64,000 nt of DNA from Athripsodes cinereus (Eukaryota; Arthropoda; Insecta; Trichoptera; Leptoceridae): the NCBI GenBank assembly GCA_947579605.1, contig OX388314.1, positions 25,616,000-25,679,999 on the forward strand, given 5' to 3'. The position numbers were made by a program, and so were the translations under genes. This document shows positions 21,321 to 32,244 of this stretch, in pieces. Below the pieces are notes generated by a model, which had not been told where the DNA came from, did not search any database, and worked only from the letters and a program-made list of their open reading frames with translations. Each line of letters opens with the position of its first letter. Position 1 is the stretch's first letter.

Positions 21321-22630
21321 GTAAGACAATATTTGGGATTCTGGTATTATTATAATATTAAAAACTGTGAATATTATTTAAAATATTGTCCATATTCTTA
21401 TTAGAACAAAACTATATTAACATGATGCGAACAAGTTTTCACGAGGATTTTAAAATCTTTAAAAATTAATCAAAGGCAGAAGATCTTTTTAATATCAGCC
21501 CTCAGTTAGTGAGATAGAACCTTGACATACTCGCCATCAATAAGCAAGACTTTAGAGCTGGAATATCTGGGGCCTTGTTGTCATCAACGGTCCCCATGGA
21601 CTGGTCTTGGTCTCTCACTGTTTGGCAATATAGGATCACTTCCATTTGAGCAGGGGATGGAGAGGTGTACGTGAATGCATGGCTCTCTCGATCATAGCAT
21701 CCTTGGGACATTGGATATTGGTTGTGTGTTTTACTGGGCTTTGTTACTCATACTGGATTGGTGATTTTATTTTGATTTCTAGTAATTTAGGATTTTTTAA
21801 CTTTTACGTTACCTAACTTTTTTTGAACTTTTTAACTTTTGCTTTTTTTCTCAAGACTAAGACATTTCTGGTAAGCGTGGAATCTTTGCTGGTCCACATG
21901 TTGAGTATATTAATTGTTAACATGTTTTTTTTATGACTGTTTGATTCTCTAATATTGTAAAAATAAAAAATAAAATAAAATAGAGCTCTCTACAATAGAA
22001 AGCCGGAAATACAATGCATTCACAATATGTAAATTCTATCCCAGAACCCCATGAGACAAGATAGAATATATATGAAGATATATACACGTATAGGATGAAA
22101 CGATGGAATTCAAGAGCAGCACTGCTATTATAGACACATAGTATTACGTCAGTTTGAATGAGTTTATGCTCTGAGGGTTGGTTATCTGTCTTCCTATAGT
22201 TTATATATATTATGTAACAATAGATTGAGGATGTCAGGAGGGTGTGTCTCAGTCACGCTGGTGGTGAGTACCTACCACCACTACTACTACTACTAAGTAC
22301 GATCAATAAGTCAAGTCCCAAGGGGTGTGGGAAGTATGGGGGTTGAAGGTGAATTGATGAAAACTGCCCATATAATATTATTATTCAACATTGAGTTGTT
22401 TCCTCTGTTATTTGAATTTTTTTAACCAGTAGCTCTAAGAACATAGGTGGAGGTGGAGGGATGATATCATTTGACACGCTGGGGTCAACTGGATGCAGAC
22501 AGCGCAGAATCTAATGACGTGGAAGAAAATGGTGGAGGCCTTCGTCTAGGAGTAGACGATAGTGGGCTGAGAAGAAGACCTTTAAGAGCATTAAAAATAT
22601 ACGAGGTAGCCAGTGAAATCATATTTGTTC
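21321..22630. other. No gene recognised
   Basis: Holds an A-rich retroelement-like tail near 21958-21985 and (ACT)n at about 22275-22290. Frames here show no motif. Confidence 0.45.
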
Positions 22631-22885
22631 CGTGGAACGTCCGGCAAAGAATTGGTATCCTCCTCTTTTCTATAAGTTTTCTAGTGTTCTGTAAAATGCA
22701 GAAGGTGTTTGAAAGAATGAAGACATTTTACATCTCAAATTCAGCAACAAAGTATACCAACCATCTTGAATGTCCTATTTTTTTTATTGGTAAGGAGAGG
22801 ACAGCTTGCACGTTTATTACATGCAGCTGGTCTACTATGTCATCCTGGCATATCCCACAAGTATTCCATCACGGCATTAGTAAAA
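22631..22885 (+). mobile_element. TagS with an inverted 3' end
   Basis: The 5' 200 bp are in plus orientation (TTCCGTGGAACGTCCGG onward). The last 50 bp (GGCATATCCCACAAG, CCATCACGGCATTAGT) read as the antisense 3' end of the family. This may be a rearranged copy or two overlapping insertions. Confidence 0.75.
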
Positions 22886-23177
22886 TTTTATTTCTCATTA
22901 CACTAGCTTCCTGAATGCCTGAATAAGTAAATAAAATATGTTATATAAGGTCATTCACAAGACATCTGCTGACCTGGAGGACCCACTTTTGCAATAAACT
23001 GTTACTATGACAACGACATCATAGCGTTAGTAACGTCGCCAGAAAGTAATGTTCAATTGACGCACATTGCTGAAATAGATGCAGAAAGATTGTGGCCACC
23101 CTGTGATTTTTTAATTTATAACAAATAAAGAAGAAGAAATGTTATGAACACCTTGCTGAAGCTATATACATACTCGT
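22886..23177. other. Possible LINE 3' UTR remnant
   Basis: Ends in AACAAATAAAGAAGAAG at about 23121-23138, an AAG tail like those after the C-terminal fragments at 44650 and 61075. No coding homology seen. Confidence 0.3.
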
Positions 23178-23411
23178 ACATACCATCACGGCATTTACCA
23201 TTATTGGGGTAGCCAGCGTACCAAATGATGGTAACAAACATGCAAGTTGTCCTCCTCGTGCTAATAATAGTTAAAATTCAGGATGAAATGCATACCTCAT
23301 CGCTAAACTGAAGATATTAAATGACTACAAATACCTACCTTTTACAGGACACTCAAAAACTTGCAGAAAAGAGGGAGAGACCTATTCTATACCGGAGACT
23401 CAACGGAACAC
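23178..23411 (-). mobile_element. TagS, near full length
   Basis: Plus strand CCATCACGGCATTTACC through TTTTACAGGACACTCAAAAA to GGAGACTCAACGGAA. It is complete at its 5' end, with tail lost. Confidence 0.8.
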
Positions 23412-23417
23412 GGAAAC

Positions 23418-23537
23418 AATAGTTTGTCGCGTCCCTGCGATAAACTCGCCCATTGTGCAAAATATTTGTATATACCATGTTGTTATCTCATTCTTTTTGT
23501 TTAAATATTTTGTACAATAAAGTTTATTATTATTATT
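23418..23537 (+). mobile_element. LINE-C 3' end
   Basis: TGCGATAAACTCGCCC, ATTGTGCA, then CAATAAAGTTTATTATTATT: the full 3' terminus of the CR1/L2-like family, including the TTA tail. It abuts the TagS 5' end. Confidence 0.8.
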
Positions 23538-24179
23538 AAATATAAATAAAAACACGATATTGAGATGAAAATAAAAACATATCAATTTAGCTAAACAAAC
23601 AACAAAAAGCAAACAAATCATGTAAGTAAATATAATATGTATGCATTTAAATCGATAGTGTTTGATTTATTTTCACTTATCTCCAATATTCTTGAGATAA
23701 AATCGCTATCTGTAATGCAAACTCCTAAACGTGTTTAAGGATCACAAAAAAGGATCAAACGGAGAAGTGGTTTGAAGAAGAATATAAGGAAACAAGATAA
23801 GAATACTCGATACTAATGAAAATATATTTGTAATAATACAAAATCAATCATGAAGGATATTGAATCGTATCGTATTGGAAGTTGTATGAAAATATAGATG
23901 ATAATTTCGTGCCGGATTTCTTGATTTTGAACAAATAAATTGTGTGATTTTTTTTTGTTTGAGAGGAAAAATACAGCTTTAGATTTTGTGTAAATTTAAT
24001 AAATATCTGAGTTCGTTTGTATATATCTGTGTTTGTATATTTTTCATAGTCGCTTTATTTTAAAAGTATATCTAGTGTAAACAAAAGTCGTTACAATTAA
24101 ATCAATCAATACGTTCAAAATACCTGGTTTGATGTTTGTTGAAGATTTATGACAAAAATGCTGGTGCACAATACCATTT
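23538..24179. other. No gene recognised
   Basis: AT-rich; no motif found. Confidence 0.5.
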
Positions 24180-24560
24180 TGATACCGATACTTATGTATA
24201 CATGCGAGACTTGGACTTGGTTGAAGAAGGACGAAAGTGTATTGGAGATAGAATGCGTATGAATAAGTTGCGTTGATTTGGACAAGTGGAGCGAATGCAC
24301 GATGAAAGGATGACGAAGAGGATGTATCTATCTGAAAGAGGAGTTGTGAGAAAGCGCGAACGTCCTAGAACTATAGGCCTGATCAAGTAGATCGAATTCT
24401 CAGGGACTGCCGTATGTTGAGTAAGAGAATTCGGCGTGCGTGTATGAGAAACCATATAAATAAATGTAAAAAAGCGAAAGAAATATCTGAGGATAGATCT
24501 GTACGGCGCACCATCCTCTCTACCTACCCCATTTAGGATACGACTTGAGGGTATAGTGTA
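24180..24560 (+). mobile_element. LINE-R, longest 3' fragment in the window
   Basis: Across frames it reads CETWTWLKKDES, MRMNKLR-stop-FGQVERMHDE, RMTKRMYLSERGVVRKRE, then decayed RACMRN-like codons and LSTPFR-like ending codons. It ends TACCCCATTTAGGATACG, GGGTATAGTG and TAG units. The tail is TAG-like, similar to TagS. It is broken by stops and frameshifts. Confidence 0.75.
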
Positions 24561-24957
24561 GTATAGTATAAAATGATTAAAGGAAATGTTGGGCAATGAT
24601 TCTCTCTTTCTAACCTGCGAGGAAGAAACTCGATATTATCTGCATCATGCCAATATGATTTCTTTTGAATTATTAAAAACTTTGCAATGTTGATGGGGGA
24701 GCCTATATTTTATTAATATTTTATATATTCCATATATTTTTATTTCTATCAGAAAATCATAAAGTATTTTTCGAGATATATTCAGAATACCAAAATAATA
24801 TGTTTAATATTTAAAAAGATGTTTCTTTTATACTGCTACACATAGAAAAATAATAAACCTATGTAAGACCAATAAAACATCCCCCTTCCATCCACGTTTA
24901 AGTAAATATTTCATTTTATATTTTTGATGATCCTTGAATAGGATTTTCGTAAAATTT
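24561..24957. other. No gene recognised
   Basis: AT-rich; no motif found. Confidence 0.5.
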
Positions 24958-25020
24958 TCTACTACATCCATTACTAGATCATCACAGCACATCCTATAAG
25001 TTGGGTAACCAGCAGACTTG
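24958..25020 (-). mobile_element. TagS 3' fragment
   Basis: ATCATCACAGCACATCC, TATAAGTTGGGTAACCAGC is the antisense TagS end. Confidence 0.65.
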
Positions 25021-25059
25021 AATAATAATTTGCATAATTAACAAAAATAAACAATTAAT

Positions 25060-25201
25060 ATCGGACTCTGAGTTTTGGAAGATATCGCGCATCTGCGATA
25101 AACTCGCCTATTGCACAAATTTATTTGTCTGGTTTAAGTTCTACAATGTTTATAATTATTATAATAATGTTTTTTTTGTGCAATAAAGATTTTTATTATT
25201 A
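25060..25201 (+). mobile_element. LINE-C 3' end
   Basis: GTTTTGGAAGATATCGCGC, TGCGATAAACTCGCC and GTGCAATAAAGATTTTTATT form the LINE-C 3' UTR. Its end meets the poly(T) of an antisense SINE-1. Confidence 0.8.
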
Positions 25202-25202
25202 C

Positions 25203-25392
25203 ATATTTTTTTTTTTAAAAAGATATACATATCTGGGTTTTTGTTATAAACCCAAATACAACCTTATACACTTTTCACAGTAAGCTAAAAGCTTGTGTCG
25301 TGAAAGGGGAGTTTTGCCGGTACCTGGGATCGAACCACGGACCCCCTGTTCACGAGGTCGAGGCTCTACCTCCAGGATACCGACGAACTCCG
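25203..25392 (-). mobile_element. SINE-1, full length
   Basis: Antisense poly(A), TATATCTGGGTTTTTG-type body, then GGGATCGAACC (B box complement) and the head TCTACCTCCAGGATACCG. It lies tail-to-tail with the LINE-C end. Confidence 0.85.
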
Positions 25393-25739
25393 ATGAACTC
25401 TGAACTCTGAATAACTCTGAACGTTATTAATATTATTATTTAAATTTCAACAGCATTCTAAAATTCTTCAAAATCAAAACAAATTTAACAGAAATTTAAG
25501 TAATCCAATATGTTCTTTTCATATGTTATCAGGTGTGTGAAGAATGGTGATAAGAATAATGACAGAATAATAAAAATTAAGACACCAAAAGTGTGAGAAA
25601 AGTGTACAGCAGATAACCTCTAACACTTATATCGCATCAGGCAGGAGACCCGAAGTCAGGCAACCTTTGAAGATAACCTATTCGAAAAATGAAATGCACT
25701 GATAAAACTATTTTTGTATCTAAAATATTATATAATAAA
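25393..25739. other. No gene recognised
   Basis: Contains GAACTCTGAA-type short direct repeats at 25390-25420; otherwise nothing. Confidence 0.45.
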
Positions 25740-25925
25740 ACTAAAATGTAAAAATTCACGCCATATCCCATGTGAAGTAGGCAGAGAGGAGAACGAAACG
25801 CCATGTAGATCTGTCCTTACATATTTACTTATTTTTCACACCTTCTATTACATTCATGTAATTTCTCATGCTTGCACGTCAGTCTGTCTTGTCTCAAAAA
25901 CACACAGCCGTCAATTTTTTTTATG
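25740..25925 (-). mobile_element. LINE-R 3' fragment
   Basis: Plus strand CATATCCCATGTGAAGTAGG, GCAGAGAGGAG, TAGATCTGTCCTTACATA, CATGTAATTTCTCATGCTTG: decayed antisense C-terminal region as at 19914-20129. Confidence 0.65.
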
Positions 25926-26003
25926 TCACCGTTGTTGTTCTTTTTTTATGTAAAGGTATCCTGGCATAGGCCGCGCCGTATCAATAAATATTTTTTTAAA
26001 GTT

Positions 26004-26225
26004 ATATCGATGTTATTTTTACAATTAACCATTGTATGAGGTCACATATGTAAATTTAACACACGATACTACCATATAAGGCTTAGAAAAGATAAATTAA
26101 TTGGACAAAGCACATCTCGTGACAAGATGGGAGTGCGGGTTCAAGTCCCGTCCGGGGCACAACCAAATGAGGTGACGTTGTCCTTTCTAAGCCTTATTAT
26201 GGTAGTTTCAAGTGTTAAATTTAAA
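26004..26225. mobile_element. Small inverted-repeat element holding a tRNA-like segment
   Basis: ACTACCATATAAGGCTTAG (26068-26090 area) and CTAAGCCTTATTATGGTAG (26194-26215 area) are inverted repeats of about 40 bp. Between them lies a tRNA-like stretch. It has an anticodon-arm-like CATCT/AGATG with a 7-base loop, and a T arm with B box GGGTTCAAGTCCC. No D arm is visible, so this is not a tRNA gene. Sequence just outside (26004-26050) is related to the 75-bp insert at 12857. Confidence 0.6.
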
Positions 26226-26551
26226 TATTTAAGTTTATATCTTATACTACATCTTTGAATATAATTAGATCCCAAATAGGAAAAATCAATCCATATAATG
26301 CTTTTTATAAACCTAGACGTCCATGAAAAATAGAGATGCTTAGTTTTTACCCTCTTTATTAATTCTTAAAACATTCTGCATACGTATTAATACTACATAC
26401 CTACATAGTAATGAAACTCTAATCAGCCATCTGTCATTCTGTACATTGAGTATTGTGATGCGACGATGGTTCTAAATTTAGGTACTAGCTCTTCCAGTCA
26501 ATCTGCCAGATGGATAGCTGGATGAATAAATAATGTATAAAAGTACACTGA
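26226..26551. other. No gene recognised
   Basis: AT-rich; no motif found. Confidence 0.5.
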
Positions 26552-26807
26552 GAAAAATACTCAAAACGAATCATTGGTACGGTACTATCAGATTAGGACC
26601 AGAGATCGTACAAACGATTCATTGGTACAAATCTATAATATTAACTCTTCGCAAACAAATCATTGGTAAATTTACCAACAATTTGTTTGCGAAGAGTTCA
26701 TATTATAGATTCGTACTAATGAATCGTTTGTACGATCTCTGGTCCTAATCTGATAGTACGTACCTACCAATGATTCGTTGTGAAATTTCGTTAGTATTTT
26801 TAGCTGC
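26552..26807. mobile_element. Fold-back element with repeated ATCATTGGTA words
   Basis: The arms 26552-26662 and 26664-26807 are long inverted repeats. They share ACTATCAGATTAGGACCAGA and its complement, and AACTCTTCGCAAACAAAT and its complement. The word AATCATTGGTA or ATTCATTGGTA appears three times in the left arm and in complement in the right. The loop is almost absent. There is no ORF; target duplication not identified. Confidence 0.85.
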
Positions 26808-26860
26808 TATCGCTAATGCTAATTATTTTCAACTATTGAAAAATTTAAAATTTCAGGTAA

Positions 26861-28860
26861 ATTCCAATAAGTAAGTTTTTGAACAATCATTTCTCCTCTC
26901 TGCCGGTGACGATAAATCCTCAGGCGAAACAGTCAACATTGGACATTATTAGGAATTGTAGAAATAGTGATGACGAACCTTTTAGTTTTCAGTTAGTTTC
27001 CATGTCTGATGTTCGAAAGTCTTTTTTGTCTGTCAAGTCCACGGCGGTGGGATGCGATGGACTGAGTTTGAGGATGCTGGAACTCATCCTTGATTCCGTT
27101 ATTCCTATTTTGACGTATATCATAAACTCTTCACTGTCCTTTGGGATTTTCCCCTCTGAATGGAAGGTTGCCAATATTATTCCACTCGCAAAGGTAAGCT
27201 CTCCCTCTTCGCTGAAAGATTTCAGACCGATTTCAATTCTCCCATTTCTTTCCAAAGTTATTGAAAAAATTGTTCATCGACAACTGAACGACTATCTTGT
27301 AGCGCATAACTACCTCAACTCTTTTCAGTCAGGTTTTAGGAGGGGTCATAGTACCACAACAACCTTGTTGAAAATTTCTGATGACATTAGGTTTGCCATG
27401 GAGGGAAGGCAACTCACACTGCTGACTCTCCTGGATTTTAGTAGTGCATTTAATTGTGTAGATTTTGATCTTCTACTTGCGCGGATGGAGGCGCTCAATA
27501 TCACGGGGCCTGCTCTTTGCTGGATGAACTCTTATCTTACGGATCGAAAGCAGAGGGTTTCAGTTTCAAATAAAACATCAGATTGGATATGTCTTCGAGC
27601 TGGCGTCCCTCAGGGTGGCATACTTTCTCCTCTTCTGTTTTCTATTTTTATTAATCCAATCACTGAGCGGCTCCGTGGATCTTACCATCTGTATGCCGAT
27701 GACCTCCAACTTTATATTCATTTCGATGGGACAACAGTTGATGAAGCTTTTAATAACATGAACTTTAATCTTCAGTACATTGGATCTTGGTGCGAAAGTC
27801 ACGGTCTTCTGGTGAATCCATCTAAATCACAGGCTATAATAATGGGTAGTCCCAGATTGTTGTCTTCATTAAATCTTACACCGCTACCTTCATTGGAGTT
27901 AAACGGTACAACGATCCCTTTCTCTGATAATGTCAAAAATCTGGGTGTTTACTTCGATAGTCAGGTCTCATGGCGCAAACAAATCGGCGAGGTAAGTCGA
28001 AAGGTTTTCGCTTCGCTTCATTCGCTTAGACGGCTCCGGAATTTTCTCACAGTTGATACAAAGAAGCTTCTTATTCAATCACTCATCTTTCCAATTATAG
28101 ATTACGCAGACATCAGCTATTTAGACGTCTCTGTGGAGGGTTTGAATAAGCTGGAGCGATTACAAAATGTTTGCATACGTTATGTATATGATCTTAGAAA
28201 ATTTGATCACATTTCTGAGTACCGTCTTCGACTCGGTTGGAAGACCGTTTCCCAACGCAGAGACTTCCACACCCTTTGTCTTCTATACAAAATACTTTTT
28301 GATCCCAACACCCCGCCTTACCTAAAATAAAGGTTTCATTTCTTGCATTCACATGGACTCCCTCTTCGATCAGCCAATAACAATCTTCTGGCAATTCCTT
28401 CACACCAATCTGGTTTTTATACAGACTCCTTCACAGTTCTCGGTGCTAGGTTATGGAATCAACTTCCGTCTAGTATCCGTACCTGTCCCACATATCAATT
28501 GTTTAGAAAGCAGCTCGGTGGTCGCTAGTCTTCAGAATTTTAATACTTTCACTTTGTAAACCCTGAGGAAACGTTTTCTTCACGTGTTGTATATATACAC
28601 GGCGAGCATTCCTTCTCTTCCCTTCCCTCGATATCCAGACTTTCCCTCATTGTGTGCGCAGGTGTTTGCCTGTTTGTAGGTACCTATATTTATTTAACTT
28701 TTTATGTATGTATATATTATTTTCTATATTTTCTTTTTTTTTATGATTTTTGGGTTAGTTGGAAGATATCGCTTGCACGCGATAAACTCGCCCATTGTGC
28801 ATGATAATTATTTGTATTTATAATCTGTTTATATGTATGTTTTTTTAAGGCACAATAAAG

Positions 28861-28896
<36 letters not shown>
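26861..28896 (+). mobile_element. CR1/L2-like LINE (LINE-C), 5'-truncated, about 2 kb
   Basis: It includes the RT frame, a C-terminal extension to a TAG stop at 28526-28528, and a 3' UTR. The UTR holds GGTTAGTTGGAAGATATCGC, CGATAAACTCGCCC, CACAATAAAG and a (TTA)n tail at about 28864-28896. The 5' break lies just after an in-frame stop near 26858, next to the fold-back element. It is the reference for all LINE-C 3' ends in this window. Confidence 0.9.
26879..28330 (+). pseudogene. LINE-C ORF2 reverse transcriptase, one premature stop
   Basis: This is a 483-codon frame beginning at a TTG, so the real start is lost. It would copy the element's RNA at the target site. Motifs in order: DFRPISILP (114-122), SGFRRGHST (151-159), LDFSSAF with catalytic D186, GVPQGGILSP (242-251), YADD at 272-275, and LGVYFD. 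The TAA at 28328-28330 interrupts an otherwise open frame. The same frame continues through HGLPLRSANN and ARLWNQLPSSIR to a TAG at 28526-28528. That ending matches the copy at 48911-49132 on the minus strand. The endonuclease domain is missing. A single stop and intact catalytic boxes suggest a fairly young copy. Confidence 0.9.
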
Positions 28897-28897
28897 G

Positions 28898-29085
28898 TTC
28901 TGTAAAAGGCAAATGTTAGAAATAGTAAAGACATTTTACAACTCAAATTCAGCGATGAGGTTTGCCACACATCCTGAATGTTTAAATTTGGTTGGCACGG
29001 GGAAGACAGCTTGCATGTTTATTGCAGGCTGGTGTGCTGGCTAACCCATTTGTGGGATATGCCATGATGGGATAGTAGTAGTAGT
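28898..29085 (+). mobile_element. TagS, 5'-truncated, with TAG tail
   Basis: TTCTGTAAAAGGCAAATG, CAGCGATGAGGTTTGCCA, CATTTGTGGGATATGCC and (TAG)4. It directly follows the LINE-C TTA tail, suggesting insertion into that tail. Confidence 0.85.
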
Positions 29086-29512
29086 AGGTAATATTATATT
29101 CTAATTGGAGTCCATCATTAATTTACATCTCAAAAAATGCGACTATATTGTGTAAAATCCATTGGGTAGAAATAAGAATGAGCCCCAATGTACAACGTTC
29201 ACCAATTCCACTTTTCAAAAGACCAACCAATTGTGACTTTTTTAATTTAAAAAAACTTTGTCTTGTTTTATCACTTGAATATCATAAGAAAATATTTTCC
29301 TTACAATTAAAAGCATTAATAATTTTTAGAATAGAATCACAACTATTTAATACCCGATGTTTATTGTATTCGCTTGATTTACCAGCATTTAAATAATAAT
29401 AAAACAATTACTTATTTAAACACAGGTGTTTGTTATTTATTTAATATTTTATGTATAACTATGTAAAATTTAATTATTGTTTTTCATTGAAATATAGATA
29501 TTGGATGTCACC
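29086..29512. other. No gene recognised
   Basis: AT-rich sequence upstream of the second tRNA. A 82-codon frame from 29148 has no motif. Confidence 0.45.
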
Positions 29513-29585
29513 GGTCCTGTGGCGCAACGGATAACGCGTCTGACTACGGATCAGAAGATTCCAGGTTCGAATCCTGGCAGGATCG
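29513..29585 (+). tRNA. tRNA-Arg-ACG: tRNA-Arg (anticodon ACG), second copy
   Basis: All 73 bases equal the gene at 20464-20536, so stems, A and B boxes and the ACG anticodon are the same. The shared flanks are short: TCACC immediately upstream and AAATTATTTT downstream. T-runs at about 29592-29601 supply polymerase III terminators. Same orientation, 9.05 kb apart. The shared flanks suggest duplication of a gene-sized segment rather than retroposition, since neither copy has a CCA or poly(A) end. Confidence 0.97.
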
Positions 29586-29665
29586 AAATTATTTTGTTTT
29601 TATTTTTATTGGTACTTACTACGTAACAAAGAAGTGTATATGAATACATATTAAAGTGATAATCT

Positions 29666-29757
29666 CGCCACTGCATATCATCACATTTATTTTATGTGAA
29701 CTGCTTTGTTGATTTTGTTTTGTGTATGAAGAATAAAATAAATAAATAAATATTTAG
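29666..29757 (+). mobile_element. Retroelement 3' tail (GCATATCATCACATTT family)
   Basis: CATATCATCACATTTATTTT, GAACTGCTTTGTTGATTTTG and (ATAA)n form a LINE-like 3' terminus. The complement recurs at 40861-40957 and in part at 43255-43310. Confidence 0.55.
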
Positions 29758-29984
29758 AAACAGATGTCTTTTATTATTTTTCATTGATGCTAGAAAATAA
29801 CAATATACCTAATTATATACACTAACAACGAGTCGCTTTCCGCATTTTTTTACAATTTTACAGTATATTATTTAGGTACAATAAAAATGTCAAGCGTAGT
29901 TTTTGCATTTCACTAAAAAATTGAGAATATTACTCACAGAAGACAGCTTATCTGCACGACCAATACATTGTCCAAACTCACTAA

Positions 29985-30235
29985 GTACGAAACAGGAAAT
30001 GTGTTCCAATGCTTACGAATCGACCTAAGCTGGTTTAAGGGCAGTTTACCCCTGATACGTTCACCGATACTACCAATTACTACCTCGACACGGGGGCAAA
30101 CGCAAATCCAGTGAGGTAGTATTTAGTGTATAAATATGAATTTCAATTGTTTAAAATGTAATGCCTTGTGCTGTAAAAATATTTGGGGAAATAAATTATA
30201 TTATTAATTAGTATTATTAATTCTTGTTTCAAACC
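29985..30235 (+). mobile_element. LINE-L 3' fragment
   Basis: TGCTTACGAATCGACCTAAG, CTGGTTTAAGGGCAG, CCAGTGAGGTAGTA and an AAATAAATTATATTATTAAT end. Related sequences are antisense at 517, 32245 and 60003. It is the most complete 3' end of this unclassified family. Confidence 0.6.
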
Positions 30236-31149
30236 ATTAATTTCGATATCTGTTAAGCAAAAATATCAACTAACAGCAACCATCCTTATGATTGTGTTCG
30301 AGGCTGTTGACAGTCTATCGTTGACTCTCTAATAATCGTCAAGCCAAAACAAGTAGGTCTGGAGAGCAAGATGCTCTTGAAAGCCAGATCGAGACCGATA
30401 GTAGGAATTATTTCGAACGCCCACCAAATACCTATCGCTCGAAAATAGTCAATAAACTTTTCACTTGCTCCTTTTTATAACGCAAATACACAGGTGCTAC
30501 TTGATATAACATCCTTCTCTAATAACACTTGCTAGATAGAAATAAGCAGATAACTGAGATAAAGAATAATAGCATTATGCACATAGCGCTATTTCAATGG
30601 CTATATCGTTAATACCTACATCTCTAGATAATATGTTTTATAGAACCCTAGCGTACAGCATGCTATTCTATGATGGATGTCTTCATTGCATTGCCAAGTA
30701 GTAAGTATTATCATAATGTCTAAGAGTAGGTACTATAAAATCATTGGATCTTTAAAATGTTGATGCACTTGTATCAGTATTAAAAGGGTAAATGTATTAT
30801 TTTGATTTAACTACAAATTATTATGAGAGCGTTAAAAAAGGGTACCTACATTAAAAATATGAATTATATAAGAAAATCGGACAGATCCAGATCAAGGACT
30901 TATTTGATGTAAGGACATTGTCTGGGTATATTATTATTATCCTTATCTTGAAAATGTCACTCTGCACTGAGACCATAACAGTTTTTGGCCAAGACGATAT
31001 CAGCAGGATATGAATATAATGGTACGAACAAAGTACATCTGGTTTCTGACACTTCTTTTATTTTTATCGATAAACTTTTCATTATATTTTATAGTCATTT
31101 ATTTTGTAAAATACCAATAATTTAAAGTTTTACAAGTTATTTTATTATC
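30236..31149. other. No gene recognised
   Basis: AT-rich; no motif or known repeat. Confidence 0.5.
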
Positions 31150-31202
31150 TTTACGCTAGCCTGATGATGACAGCGGAAGCTATTGAAGGCCGGCTCGCGT
31201 CC
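31150..31202 (+). ncRNA. Hammerhead-like motif, locus A
   Basis: CTGATGA (31161-31167), T, GACAGC and GCTATT closed by GGAA (31169-31184), GAA, GGCCGGCT (31188-31195), then C. The layout equals that of locus C (46779). There are two defects: a C-A mismatch in stem II, and G instead of A after GAA. The flanking stem I is poor. This is probably a decayed ribozyme of a Penelope-like element. Confidence 0.55.
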
Positions 31203-31305
31203 AACAAAAAGTCACAGTGGATATACTATATACAAGTGTTTTATTTATAATTAATTCAACATGAACTTCCACCACGAACCGTCGGTTGAAAATATCAACT
31301 TTAGT
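31203..31305 (+). mobile_element. Penelope-like leader and conserved ORF start, locus A
   Basis: Following the motif is a leader (AGTCACAGTGGATATACTAT, GTGTTTTATTTATAATTAAT) homologous to that at locus C. Then an ATG at 31260 reads MNFHHEPSVENINFSYF before a LINE-R fragment takes over. The same start (MNFH-Q-K/E-PSVD) occurs at 46718 and 57868, minus strand. Confidence 0.55.
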
Positions 31306-31445
31306 TATTTTAGACTAGCAGAAATCGGCATGCATGTATGAGAAATTGCTTGAATGTGGAGGAAGTGAAAGAAGTATGTAAGGACAGATTTGCATGACTA
31401 CGAAGAAATTTTCGTCATCTCTGCCTACTTAAAATTGGCCCTTGC
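31306..31445 (+). mobile_element. LINE-R 3' fragment
   Basis: GCATGCATGTATGAGAAATT, GTGGAGGAAGTGAAAGAAG and AGGACAGATTTGCATG correspond to the RACMRNC...EEVKEVCKDR region; it ends near CTCTGCCTACTTAAAATTGG. Confidence 0.65.
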
Positions 31446-32244
31446 GGTGGTTCGTATCACAAAACGGCGGAAAATAAATTGTCTAGATTATTATTATTAT
31501 TTACTCGTGAAATAGGAATTCTTCGATTTTTGAAATATACTAGAACGAGAATATTTCGACAACCTCACTTACTTTCCGGCGTGAGGGTTTAGTATAGTGT
31601 AATAAAAATATCATTTTGACACTTTTACACAACATTTTCATCGTTGCCACGAAGCACAAATGCATAGACAAGATGTTATTATAGGTACCTACCTTTACAG
31701 ATTTAAACAAAAAGATCAACCGTTGTCAAATGATAGAATCGCAGACAGTAGAGAAGATACATGACTGATGAGATGAAATGAGATAGACAGATACAAAGGA
31801 TAGAGATGAAGACAGAGATAGCATCAATATTACGTACTAAGAGATTGTAAACGGAGGATTTTCCATACGACAACGACAGATGGAAAATTAATGAAGACAT
31901 CTGTCAAATACTGATGTTGTATTGCTATTATTAATAATAATATTATTACTACTATTTTGTGTTCATGCTGGCAACTTTGAGATGCTTGTAATGCATTTCG
32001 GATAGATGATGCTTTTGCAAAGCTATTATGATTTATCTTGATGCACTCAATCGTTTTGCATAATGACATTATTGAAAGTATATGCACAAGTATTAGAGTA
32101 ACATTATTCACTCGAAATCGGGTGCTTTGAATGAAATATTTGCTATGAAAGTAAAGAAAGAAAGAAAAGATTCTTAAAGTATCTCCTACTGCTTAGTATT
32201 TACTTTTAACGTATTTAGAATATTTACTTTTTTTATTGTTTCAT
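31446..32244. other. No gene recognised
   Basis: AT-rich; purine-rich around 31740-31830. No coding motif. Confidence 0.45.

Noticed and set aside
26108..26165. tRNA gene candidate with B box GGGTTCAAGTCCC
   Set aside because: No D arm or acceptor stem, and the anticodon loop lacks T33; treated as a tRNA-derived fragment.
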